Assembly (NCBI GenBank): GCA_030141605.1
Contig: JAQGDQ010000303.1
Coordinates: 1 to 62,000 of the forward strand
DNA: 62,000 bases
Direction of reading: 5' to 3'
From: Tubiluchus corallicola
Taxonomy: Eukaryota > Priapulida > Priapulimorpha > Priapulimorphida > Tubiluchidae
Part shown: positions 22,294 to 34,544 of the stretch, in pieces
Layout of the letters: every line of letters begins with the position of its first letter
How positions within the stretch are numbered: the first letter of the stretch is position 1
Notes under the pieces: generated by a model
Database searches by the model: none
What the model saw: only the letters and a program-made list of their open reading frames with translations
Told to the model about the DNA's origin: nothing
Made by a program: the position numbers and the translations under genes

Positions 22294-22310
22294 ATCATGT
22301 AACTTGTGTC

Positions 22311-24855
22311 ACACTATTAACTTTCACATTAAATATTTATATTTAATATAAAATGTTCACCATAAAATAATAGATTTTCTGTACCAAACAGACTTTATAG
22401 TTACTTTTCACTATCTTTAATTAACATGCTAGCTAACACTGTACGTTACGTAAATTCAATTATTGTTACGTTCCACTACACTGATTATCGCAGCTCGCGA
22501 GAGCACGTCCATTCACCTCGGAGACTAGGTGAGAAAAGTGATGCCAATTTTATTTCGGGAACCGTGTGACTTTGAAATAAGTCATGTTGCTTGCAAATGT
22601 TTTCGTTCGTTGGGTTTTCTCCTGTCCGAGAATTTAGCTTCCAATGCTCTTTCTCTTCTGTGGTGATTTAATCACTTAGGAGACCAGTTCTTGCGCATGA
22701 AACATGCAGTGACGCAGATGGCATTCAAGAATAATGGTGGTGCAACTGAGTTTATGTCAAATCTCGATCTTGCCCAGTTCCCACTTTTCTCCTTCTCTTT
22801 TTTCCGATTTTGAAGTGCGGGATTCCGTTCTGGATAGTCCGATGCCACTCGAAATGCTGCTGGACTTTGTTGTGGATAGTTTGGTCTTTGACTTCTGTTT
22901 ATGTGACAGTGGATTTTGTTTTTCGCAGCAGCAAGAATGCGTCCAGTGAGTTTACCGAAGAGAATTTGGCGAAGAAGCCTGTTTTCCTACATTATTATGA
23001 TAGTGGTGATGAATTCGATGCTCTGGTTACTTGCTCTTTCAAAACGACAAATATTGGTCACGTACGAGACGCATGAAGGTCAATTAAATCTTTCAATGTC
23101 AATATGCCTGAATTATAAAACGAATCATAGGTATGCTCATACTCATCGAATACAACTTTTGTCTCGTTTGCTAGTGTGTATTATACAACTTTGGTTAGTA
23201 TACAAATAATTATTATTATATGAGCGAATGAAGGCAGTTTATTTATATGTCTATACAACTGGCGCTTTACTAATGCGTTAAAGGCCCACTAGTGATGTTT
23301 TGTTGCAAAATGATCATAACATTTATGAAGACTGGCGCTACGGATTTTTGAACACCTCCCTTATGCACATTTTGCAAGCAATCCGTCGTCCTATATGACG
23401 CTATAAGTTTCGCGCAGAGTATGATAAAAAGCAAAAATTTCAGTACATGTACAAGTAAAAGTTGTTAGTTTTCACGCTCATTATCACACATGCGTCGGGT
23501 AGCAAAGTGTACAGATATTTTTGCTTCAAGGAGAAGATCCAATAAGATTTCTACAATATTTCAAAGTATAACGTTATTATGTGCTATATAAAATTTGTTC
23601 AAATAACCCTCACATGTCAATAACCCTCACATGTCACAAGTCTGAACAAAATTCACAATAACTCTACACGAGGGGTTAGTGATTAACAATTACTACAGTG
23701 TTATTAAATTAATGGATGAGGAATAAAATCTTTTAAAAGTTTCTACGCAACAGTTGGGCACGATAAAGGCGAAAAGTCGTTTCTTGTTATCGTGAAAGCA
23801 GGAATAGTTCTTAATGTACACACCAGAAGTGAGACAAAAAGCAAAAAAATACGACACTTGTAAGTTAAAGATATAGACTGCTAAATGAGCTTAAGAAACC
23901 TTGCCATCATCATTATCTTCCTTGTAATAATCATCAAGACAATTTATATTCAGCATTCTAGGCTATCGTTCAAATCGTCTCAGTGCGTATTTCGAGACAT
24001 TCTGATTGGTGTAATGGTAATAATTAAGAGAAATGTTTACCAGTAACTTTGCATGTTGCAGATGTGTTTACAACGGTAAAGTAAAAAACACATTGACAAG
24101 CATGCTCATCGTCTAAATTTACGGCCCTATTACTAGCCTAAGATTGCTATGCAACATTAAAGATTGTCAGTACCATCAATCAACAGCATGGACAGTCATA
24201 GACTAGCTTTCCAGCAAGTAATGTTATATGACTCAGAAATCTTTCAGCATCGCTTTTGAGTAAGATAGACACGACATATACACAAACCACTGACTGATGC
24301 TGTCCGTATGATCTGAAACCGCTTTTAGACGAAGTTAACGTGATTGACTCTTCCCCAATAATTTGTTATTACATATAAGAAAAATGTTGCATTTCAGTTT
24401 GCAGACTGCAAACCTCTTGATAAAGAAATAACTGATTCTTCAACAGTTTTATTTATTTCCTTTTTACTCACTTTGTTGGAGTCTTGAAGATTCAATCCCC
24501 AGGCAGTTCTCTAATCGATTTATTATGAACGTAACACGTCCAGTCCAATTATTTTCTTATAATTTGATAAGGGAAGACGCCTTGTTAATGTGTCATCAAT
24601 TAGGCATTAATTGCTGTAGTTGACTTCCCCAATTTGGAATGACGTTGATAAGATTTCTAAAACAGATTTGAAAATAAATGAAACCCTGCAATAATTATTG
24701 GCAGTATAGTACACGAAAACATAACGTTTTCAATTTATTATGTTGTAACTTACGGATGAATTTGTCCACCGAACATGTTACGGTAGCTTCTCGCACTGAC
24801 AGTTAATCTCTACCTCCAAGGATTTTTTTATTAAATTATTGAGTTTTCATTGACA
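22311..24855. other. Intergenic; possible isolated exon at about 22810-23074
   Basis: Sequence at 22600-23080 is less AT-rich than its surroundings. A plus-strand frame ending at 23076 includes an acidic stretch (HYYDSGDEFDALVTCSF) downstream of a GTTTTTCGCAG-like acceptor at about 22929. I recognise no domain, so it is only a hint. An 18-bp direct duplication (ATAACCCTCACATGTCA) lies at about 23603-23638. Nothing else is supported. Confidence 0.25.
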
Positions 24856-24857
24856 AC

Positions 24858-25180
24858 AATGTTTATTTATTTATTTATATTTTATTCTTTATTTCAGCTC
24901 GTAGACATAGTCTTAAGCGACAAAAATACAGTAATTACTAAAAAAAACAATTTATAAAAACATATGCTTACAATTTACAGAAAAAAGTAAGAAGAGAAAG
25001 TAGTTAAAATATTTATAAAATTGACATACATTAAAAGTACATTAAAATTGCATTCCAATAAGCAAAAATCTTGAAGCATGTAAAACATCAATATTGTAAG
25101 TTAAATGTTTTAATAAACCATTAAAAGAGTTTGAAACACGGCTTCTAAGATCATATGTACATTTACGTATTATTATTCAC
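24858..25180 (-). mobile_element. 3' fragment of a non-LTR retroelement
   Basis: On the minus strand the segment ends TGAAATAAAGAAT, then an A/T tail with (TAAA)n at about 24858-24880. The same TGAAATAAAGAAT terminus occurs at 50490-50510 and a related AATAAAGATT ends both larger LINEs. Upstream sequence includes a possible L2-like C-terminal phrase (LRSRVSNSFNGLLKHL). It is heavily 5' truncated. Confidence 0.5.
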
Positions 25181-28100
25181 TTGACTAACACATCCATCGT
25201 ACTTTTGTACTATAATTGTTCAAGTACAGAACTTTTTTAACAATTTGCTGCTTAATGCTTATGTAGTTGTTTGTATGTAGTTTGTATTGTGTATTTTTAG
25301 TGGTGTCCAAATAATTCACTTTTGAAATTGTAATTATTGTTTTGTAATTTATTGTACATGTATTTCTTCGAAGGCACTAATAAAATTAATATGACATATG
25401 AAAAATTATTGCTTTGCAGTTATGTTGTTGCCTCTCTGTTGTTTGTAAAAACTGGACAAAATTTTATTAAAACTATGGCGTATATCTCACTGTGCCAAAT
25501 GTTCTGAACTACAGTGGTTCAAAAATTACTTATTTGACAAGCAATAGTATGACGAAATAAAAAAATGTTGGTCTAAGCCTATGGAAATTACTTATGGCAC
25601 CGCAATGGTCAATTTTGTGATCCTTGCTATTTTTGGTCTGCATCAATGGTCTGCCTAGCATTTATATACTGCTCAATTTTAGATTATTTGCAGGTGATAG
25701 GAAAATCTTTTATGGCAATTTATGCAAATGCTCTTTTAAATACAATGTAGAACTGACTAAGTTAAATATTTAACTCCCGTGCAACAAATCTGTAATTATT
25801 TTACTCGTAAAGCTATTGGTAACTTTTATCCCTACTTTTTTGGTAACTTTAAACTACGAACACCATTAGTTAATTAGCTAATTACAGTGTTCGCCGTAAT
25901 GAATATGTCCAGTGGTCTTCAAATTATCCAAAGAGTAGCTTAGCTTATTTGAGCAGTACAAGAACAACACAAGCGATATATCACGGAAAAGACTGGATAT
26001 ACGTATGTACGCTAGATTTTGTAGTTGTCAGTTACTTACTCTTTAGTCTTTCATTAGGCTTTATAGTTTTTTAATGATCGTGAAGCTTTTACTACATTTT
26101 AAGTTTTTTGCATTTATTTCACATGTAATGATGAGATATTTCTATTGTTTGTAATGAAACCCGTGTGCCTTGAATATACTGTTTTATAGCAATAATTATT
26201 ACTAAAGAATATATATTAAAACTTGTTTGATTCTGATTCTAATATAATACTAATTTATATATTCTAGTAATGTATAATATTCTATTTATATTCTAGTAAT
26301 ATACATTATGCAAATAAACTCATATTTTACTAAGTGTGTCATTTTTACCTGTGCCATTTTCCATCTGCCATTTTTACTTACATTTATGTCCAAACAACCT
26401 ATACGTTCAGCCATTATGTGGGATATGAGTTTGAAGCCGCAATTGTGGCAACGCATATATAGGTAAGGTTCCTATAAAGCTTTCACACAGAACGGAATAC
26501 ATTTACAGGCAGCTTCAAAACTCGCATGCCCAGATTGCAGTCTCTATTAAAACAGTATTTCTAAAAACTTGTTTCGGGGTGTTGGATAGGGCTGTGTCGA
26601 AATTTGCCTTCATTTATCGAGTACATAGGCCTAATTCACATAAAGAATTGTAAGCCTACTTGAAATTCTAAAGTTAAGAAATGTAATAATGGCTGAGACG
26701 TCTCTAGGAAGAATGTCAGTAAGGTAAAAATATGATTGATTATTGTTAGAGGCGTACCAGTTTAGAGAGCGCCATTCATGTTTAATGTATAACATTGTGC
26801 GAGACAAGCTATCAATTTTGATCAAGCTTGTGCAACAAGAGGTTGCAAATTAACCGTGAACGTGAACGTCGCAAGAAGGAATTTGAATAGCGCATAGATC
26901 ATTAAATATAGGCCTCCACGTGACGCCAAAATGGATATGACAAGGTCTAAGGGCTCCTATAGCGCACTTTGGCAATGGCCGTTTGTGACCTCACGGCCAT
27001 CTAACCTCCTTGACAACAAACTTGGTGATTGCAACCTTGAAATCAGTGCGACTACAAGGTTGTGCAAGAGACTTCAGCGATGCAACACTAGCGCTTGTGA
27101 CCACCGAGCCATCGATTTTGGATGACAGCCGCAAGGGCGAGTGTGTGTCGGGTATTAGTTCTGATGGCTCTAGACCTGCCACCATTTTAAGCTCGATTTT
27201 GGTCATGAAGCTGAATGCGACAGAAAAAATGATCATCTGCGACATTCCTGTTGCCGTTGAGAAAATAGAACGTTCACATACAACTTTCTGGAAGGTCTTG
27301 CAATAGATATGCTTACACATATGGATGTCAAATTTCCTGTGAACTCACACAGACGTAGACAAGTTTAATCATCACCTGCCGTTACATATAAGCAAAGAGA
27401 GTAGTCCAAGTACTGATGAATTTATATGAATATATGGCATTTGTAAATTATGCAGTACTACATTTTTTATGCGCATTTTTATGTGCTTTTACTTTGTATA
27501 CGCATCGGCAGAGAAAGTTTTTACCTACCTGCCTACCTACCTAATCGCCAAAAAATATCACATAAATGTAGATCGCATTACTGATGCTTTTTTAATAGTA
27601 AGCAATATGAATAATAAATATTGTTTTAATACTTTAGTATAGCCATATAAATGAACGTATAAAAATAAGCTTGCTTACTTTGTTTGTTTCTTTCTTTTTT
27701 TTGGTTTTCTTATTTCTTTCTTGTTTTTTCCTTCGTCCTTTCTTCATTCGTTCCACCCTTCCTTTTTCTTTCATTCATTTTTCTATCTTTGTTTCTTTCT
27801 TGCTTTCTAGCTTTCTTGCCTCTATTCTCTCTTAACTGAAAACACAATAACATACACGCGTATATTAAATATATTTGCCACCTATGACTCGGTGCTTACT
27901 CGCGACGGTCTGCGAAGTAGAAGCTATCGATTTCAAATTGAACCGAACGCTTGGGTATCTTATTAATAAACTGCTGGGGAGAAGCGTTGATTAGACAGAG
28001 TCAGTCTTCAAAGGCGTCGACTTATTCTTTCTTAATTTCCCCTGGGAGACCTTTTCATCTTTGTTTACTCTTAAAGCTTTGATGTCAAAATAGGGAGAAC

Positions 28101-31100
28101 AAAAAAGAAGTTGTTAAGAAAGCCGTATTTTAACCTTCTCTTGTCTGCAGAGAAAAGTTTTGTTTAGTAAAAAAAGGACACCTAGAACGCCAAAACATGG
28201 TATAGAAGATTATTTCAATTAACCTTTTTTGCCTCAAAATTCCTGCGGAATTTTGTACATCTTGTGACGTCGCAGTTACATGGTTACTGATTAAGCGGAA
28301 CGTCGCACTTACGATGCTCTCTTATTAGTTGAGGAAAGATTAATGACATTTTATTTAATTAGCTATAAAGCGGGAGACTGTTTTACTCACGATATAAAAA
28401 CATTTATGTACCTGCAAACAAACCTAAAATCACAGTGATGACTGGGCATGTCAAAAAATACCAATTCACTGCAATTATTTCTTCATTGAAAATCTTCGTT
28501 AAAATTTTTGTTCCATCAAGTAAATTACTAGCTATAAAATAGGTTGTATTTTTAAAACCAAATAAGTAATTCAAAATTTCATCTATATTGTAATTGTTTT
28601 TTTGCCGAGGAAGAAGATTATTTTGTTTCTAAACACTTTTAAACAAGTCGAGATAATCGTGTTAAAAGCCGCTCATTGGAATGCAAGCGTTCAGCCGAAG
28701 ATAAAACGGTTCATAAGCTTAATGATTTGCAGATCATTAAATTTTGCTTTTGCATTACTATCTGTAAAATGGCTAACATGAATCTCAAGGATATGGTAAT
28801 AAAACTGAATATGAATAATTTACAATTGTGTATCTGTCAATTTTGTCATTCTAAACTGTTTGCAAGCAGTTAACACTTTTGTGCGACAGAGTCATTGTGA
28901 ATCGGCGTCAGTTGAATTTTCTAAGATAATAACATTATGGCGAAGCTTTATTGCAAAGGGAAGAAACTTTATTCAGTTACAGCTGCTTCGGTGGTTTCAC
29001 TGTAACAGCTGTTGCTGATGATGATGGTTTTTATGGCTACGGCTGCTCTGCTGTTCCTGTTGGTGTTATTGAGGTGTTGCTGTCGTCATTGTTGTTTTCG
29101 TGGTTAGTCTTTGTCACCACAGTTCTCGAGAGAGGCATCAATAAGCTATAGTCCAGAATATTGGGAGTAACAAGACGGTTGGCATTAGCCTGTTTTGCTG
29201 AATAAACGTGAACTGGTTATGACGTAAGCAGGCAATCAAAATAAGTAACTAATTGGGCGCTATGGGTTTTCAATGGTACGGTGCAGTACTGGTAATTAGA
29301 CTTCTATCGATCAAGAGTATAACTGCCAGCCAATACATGCACATATGTTTATTGAACTATCAGTAAAAAACAGAATGCGCCAGCAATAAAAAACGAGACT
29401 GATTTAACTCCTTTTTAACTCATTTAATTATACAATTCAGCTTAAAAAGTATTTTCCGAATATGCGCCATAGTTTGCAATCATTTCGCAGTTTTTAATAG
29501 GTTCCTGTTATTGTCTTTTCCACGATAGATGTACAACTAAAAATGCTAATCTATTAGCGAGCTGACACGCGCATTTATCTGTAAAACTGCTGACTGTTGA
29601 TTCCAAACTGTTTGAAAACGGTGCAAGTAATTAAAAAAAAACTCTCCAACTGAACTGGTGGCTTCTAAAAAGTATGAAACATTATAGCCATAAAGGATAT
29701 AAAGCATGCATGTTTTAAAACCTGTTAAGCATGCTATAAAACGTCCTAAAGGAAACGCCGCTCTTTAATAAAAATGTAATCAACTTCTTCGTAAACCAGC
29801 TGTAGTAATTCTGCTTTACATCTTCTGAACTACATTCGTTCCTAGATGATGTATATGATCAGATTTGGACAAAGAGAGGCGTATAGGCTATTCCAATTGT
29901 GAGGGCTTCCCAATCCACCACGCTCGACCGCGACTAGACAAAGGTGGACGAGAACGTTTAAATCAAAATTTAAAGAAGCGGAGAATGACGACCGGTGTTT
30001 ATAATAATTCTACAATTCACGTATCCTCCTTGGTCATAAAATGATATTGTTAGACACTGTTGCGACTAAAAAGGTGCAAAACCGATGCAAAACCATCTTT
30101 AATAATAATCGTGACATCAGTTACCCACAGCAATTTTAAGCTCAAAATTTATGAAAAATATAAAAAAATAATCTAATTATTTAGAATCCGTCTAATATGA
30201 GCGACAGTTTAACAATGGAAATGATGAATTTGGGTGGTTAGTAGTAAGGGATGAACCTTGTAAGCAGATCCCTAGTTCAAATATAATGTGCAACCCTGCT
30301 TTTTCGTATTTCCTTCTTTCAAGCTTAGTATCAGAATTTAATAAATTATAAATTTGTTCCACCAAAAAAGTGCATAAATGTTAAAATAAAGATGCGAAAT
30401 ACGTTTGCAAAAATCGAATTTGACAAACATTTCTTTGCACACGAAGACATCTTTAGAAAAGTTTAATTGTAATTTAACTGGTATATTCTTTAGAAACGTT
30501 AGTTTACAAATTTTTCGAAGTACGTACTTATAGGTTGGTCAGGATTAATAACAGTGACAGTGCGGTACTTTTAGATCGTACTTGATATCGTCATTATATA
30601 CAGCTCATTCAGGCTAAGGAAAATTAAAAATCTTTTACTTGGTATTCTGTTATCAATCTTCATGTGATTGCTGACTAAAGTATAGGAAAATACTTTTCAT
30701 AAATAACGCTTAAAAATTCGTCTTGATATTTTATATCACTTACATATGCTGTCTTTTACATACATGGCTTGCGTTAGTAGTAACGCTGTACAAATCTTGT
30801 AAATTTAAACTCCCATGATGATCGTTAGGCGCAGCCGTTTTTGTGGTAAATCAATTGAAACAAACAAAGATAACTGTGGGTAAAGTTTGAAAAAATAATC
30901 AGAGCATTTGTAGCACACTTTGCTAGCTAAATAGTCAATTACGTCACATAGTCAATATGATCAATAATGTGTTTTTGATGAATCAGTGGTACACTAGGAT
31001 TGACGTTCTGAAGAAAGACTTATTAAATATTCCACTTGACTTACATAACGTTAATGCTTGGCATGTGGCAGCAAATCGGGGAACATTATGAGTGGTGCTA

Positions 31101-31535
31101 TGTTGGATAATGGAAGCAGCTAAGATGACGACTAGGACGGCGATGCAGTGGTATGTTACTAGGTGGCGCGAACATTTCAAAAAATTCAGAATACTCTGTT
31201 CCAATTGCATAAGTCTTTCAAGCAGGTCAGCGTTATGCTAAGTGATATAACTTTGTATGGAAAGTTTACTGGGATATTCTTTAAAATCCCCTTTCCTTAT
31301 CCTTATCAGTGCACGGAATATCATGGTGAAAACTAACGTCAAGTTGAAATATCCAGCCTTTTCACGCTAGTAAAATTAATCGTCAATAGTTATTAGAGAG
31401 GAATAACTTAGGGAACGCCCACAGATCTATTACTGAATCACAGCGGTACTGGGAAAATTACTGAATGCTTATATAGAGACTAGAATACGCAATGACTGCA
31501 TGCATTACTACGGTGTCAAAAATATTACATTGGCG
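25181..31535. other. Long gene-poor interval
   Basis: No supported coding gene. Overlapping ~100-codon frames on both strands at 26991-27320 have no domain and may be an old repeat with a B-box-like word (GGCTCTAGACCTGCC) near 27166. A pyrimidine-rich TTTC/TTCC tract lies at 27680-27830 and a short TACC repeat near 27523-27542. A small perfect palindrome, CAAAATTCC-TGC-GGAATTTTG, lies near 28240. A weak SINE-like A/B-box pair is at about 30232-30290. Confidence 0.35.
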
Positions 31536-31618
31536 CAGCCCCCACCGCCAGACTTTAAGGCCCAAGGCTTTACCGAGCCCGTCTCTGGATGGATCGGGAG
31601 ATCGGTCTCCCGATTTTT
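31536..31618 (+). other. GC-rich module with stem-loop followed by T-run
   Basis: The phrase ATCGGGAGA-TCGG-TCTCCCGAT forms a perfect 9-bp stem with a 4-nt loop, directly followed by seven T residues. It is preceded by about 60 bp of unusually GC-rich sequence. In a eukaryote a T-run of this kind can end RNA polymerase III transcripts, so a small structured RNA or SINE part is possible. I recognise no family. Confidence 0.4.
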
Positions 31619-31972
31619 TTATTTTCAACTTTAGTTTTTTCAGTCTAGTAGTAAGAATATTGGATGTACTGTTCGTTGTTGTTAGCAAACAGTAAGACAT
31701 GTGGAGCTCCTGTCATCCTTCAACAGGGGGTAGAAAAAAATCTAAACTACTCATGTTTTCATAACCACAAATAGTTTGTTTATTGATTATTGATAACTGA
31801 TTGTAATATTTGCAATATAGTATTTGAATTTTATTTTTAGTAACTACTAAAGATAGGCACTCATGCGATTAAAACGTTTGGACAAAAACACTTAAAAAGT
31901 CGTAGGGATCCTTGCAAATCAATTTAAACGTAACAGCCAAATTTAGCGAACGATTCCACAATATTAAACATG

Positions 31973-32156
31973 ATAATACACTAAATGCGGAAACCAGTAA
32001 TTAATCTCGCTTAAAACCACTGTTTCAAGTCCGCAAACTGCGCCGGATATTAGGTATTAGCGATATAATACACTAAATGCGGAAACCAGTAATTAATCTC
32101 GCTTAAAACCACTGTTTCAAGTCCGCAAACTGCGCCGGATATTAGGTATTAGCGAT
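31973..32156. repeat. Perfect 92-bp tandem duplication
   Basis: Two adjacent 92-bp copies begin ATAATACACTAAATGCGG at 31973 and 32065 and end TTAGGTATTAGCGAT. I see no difference between them, implying a recent duplication or an assembly artefact. No coding content. Confidence 0.9.
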
Positions 32157-34544
32157 TTCTATTACGAACGATGCAGTGTCAAGTGCAGGAAATGAAATCT
32201 TGTGATAGATTTATAAGGTTTCGCAAACAGCAGCGCCCATTATGTGATAAGTGAAGCAAAAAAAACATAGAAGCAAATTTTTTCCGAGTGCACATTTTAC
32301 ATGCACTGGCCTACATGTTAAATATTGGACTGAGTTCGATTTGGCTCGGGAGTCAGTGGGTCGAATTCCAGGATAGCCTGACGACCTTTTAATCACGCAG
32401 TGCGATTACCTATCCTGTATAGTTGTTCTTTAATGCAGCTAATTACTTAACTAATGAGATTCTTTTAACTACTAATGTCATTTAATTAATAATGAATTGT
32501 TTATGAAATACCTCTCGTAGCATGTCATTTAAGACACACAAAATACAGTAGAACACTAGAATAACACTGTAACAAGTTTTGTCAGCACTTACATAACAAA
32601 AAAAAGGGGAGAACAAAATACACGAAAAAAGCTAAGTAACAGCACTCGTACCAGGTCGAAGAGCACCTGTGTCAAAAATCAAGGCTGTAGTGACCTTTCA
32701 TACTAGTATTCCAGGTCAGCTGGCTTCTCAAACCACGTGTAGGCCCAAACAAGACGTCTGGATTTACAAAGAAGCTGCTAACTTGGAAGCACTGCGTGCA
32801 GAGGATTATATGCCTGACCCGACAACAGGTGCCTCCGTAACAATATGATGATCTTATACGGTTTGCTATTGAAATAAAAAAAAGTTACAAGCCTTCATTC
32901 TTGGAGTAGATGGTTCGATTCTACGCCTTGCAAGTCTTTAATTGCTAGAGCAAACATTTTCTGACTTCCAATTATTGTTTTATAGCAACACATTGAACAG
33001 CAAAGATTTGAGTTTATAGCTGTTGCTCGAGTTTAGTATAAATAATTATTATTTAGGTGCTTAGAGTAAAAATCTTAATACTGTATAGGCCAACATTAAC
33101 CATTAAATCTAGAGCCCTGGTTTTAGGCACTAACAGCCTTTAATTGCTTAGCTTAAGATTCTTGTCCAACTAAGTAGCTTTCGTCAATTCGACATGTTAC
33201 TTACACATTATATCCAATATAGTATCCAATATGCTATCCACTATCCCTATGACGATAATTAGTAGTAATTAGTGACTGGAAGTAGCAGCTGATGTTCACA
33301 GTGTATTGACTTCTGGAATGCTCGCCGTTGTGGTATCACCATTGTGTAATAATACTTTTAGCCACTGCAACAGTTTCCCAGTAACTTCAACGTCATTAGT
33401 GTATGTTGTGTATGTCTCACAAATTGTTTAATTGCGCTTATTAATTTCAGCCAAGCCATGGGCAGTAAATGAAGCGCGGTTTCAACAGAGAGAAACCAAA
33501 TCATTTTTCAAGCCCATCGTTTTTTCATTACGTAACCATGATCGCTTTTTGGTTTGCTTGTCTAATTCTTTGCTTCTTCTCCTGGCTTCTGTACAACTAT
33601 ATTTTTATATTGCAGTATAATGGGCATACGAATAACGGCCTATTCTCTTGCTGGCGCAAGAAATCATGTCTGGCGTCTTCGTCTTGAACTGCAGCAAATA
33701 ACCCGCACGTTGACGTATAACTGTAATTACGTAAATTGCTACAATACAACGCTATGATAATGATAACAAAATGAGAAATAGTTTGATAAAATAAACGACC
33801 AGGAAGAGATAGAAAGCTATAAGATAGAAATATCACCGAAAAAAGCCATAGTAAGTTATAAACGTCACCGAAAGTTGCCAATCAAGCCGTCATTGCAGCT
33901 GTCAGAGGCATCAATCATGTCAGTAATACTCAGTGTCATTTTGCTGCAAGATACCCTTAGCACTTAAAAAATGTTTATAACAATGTCAAATTTCTGACGT
34001 TGAGTGGAACAATATACGTATTCATTTTTGCATAAGTGAAACTGCACTTGCAGAATTATTAGTATTACTTGATTGTCTTCGAAAATGCCTGTATTAATAG
34101 CTACAATACATGTAACAAAAGTAGGAGCTTATTAGATATCGGAAGCCAGATTGCTATCAATGTTTTTCCCGTTTTAGTGCGCACTTTCAGTCGCTTATTT
34201 TGCACCCTGGGCCCGGATTCGTCAAGCCAGTTTAACTCGGTACGCTCAAGCATATCATTTGCGAGATGTATGCACACTTGAACAAATTTACGAAATAAAG
34301 AATTATCACCACCATCGACATTCCGACTGTAGTAAGTGTGCTTCTTTCGAAGGAATCATCAAGCGCACTTACGAGGAAGGCAGGATGATTTTTCATATCC
34401 TAGCCCATTTTCAAGTACGGTAAAAAGTGTATATTTTAAAACACCAATAATGCTGCAAAAGCATTTTTGATAATTAAATAGTAGATAAAATCAACTATTG
34501 ATGACGTCACAAACGATCAGAATTTTCAATAGCAGAAGTAGTAG
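32157..34544. other. Intergenic, no supported gene
   Basis: Only short frames occur. A B-box-like phrase (GGAATTCGACCC on minus, about 32358-32372) with an A-box-like partner near 32395-32410 may be another SINE relic. The rest is AT-rich and featureless to me. Confidence 0.3.

Larger units (their letters stand above)
16576..22310 (-). mobile_element. Near full-length non-LTR retrotransposon (CR1/L2-like), decayed
   Basis: Reading on the minus strand, the element has ORF1 (19968-22293, esterase type), a spacer, ORF2 (16882-19576, 2A-like peptide, endonuclease remnant, reverse transcriptase), and a 3' end AATAAAGATT followed by a (TAC)n tail at 16576-16590. ORF1 with an SGNH esterase plus an apurinic-type endonuclease and RT places it with CR1/L2-type elements. 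The exact clade would need a tree. The 5' end is uncertain, somewhere just upstream of 22293. Frameshifts, stops and an internal deletion make it non-autonomous. A 383-bp MITE lies inside ORF1. Confidence 0.85.

Noticed and set aside
26991-27320. Overlapping ~100-codon frames on both strands
   Set aside because: No domain, no splice context, and both strands open; more likely an old repeat than a gene.
32900-32930. B-box-like GGTTCGATTCTACGCC, possible tRNA
   Set aside because: No matching A box or cloverleaf stems upstream.
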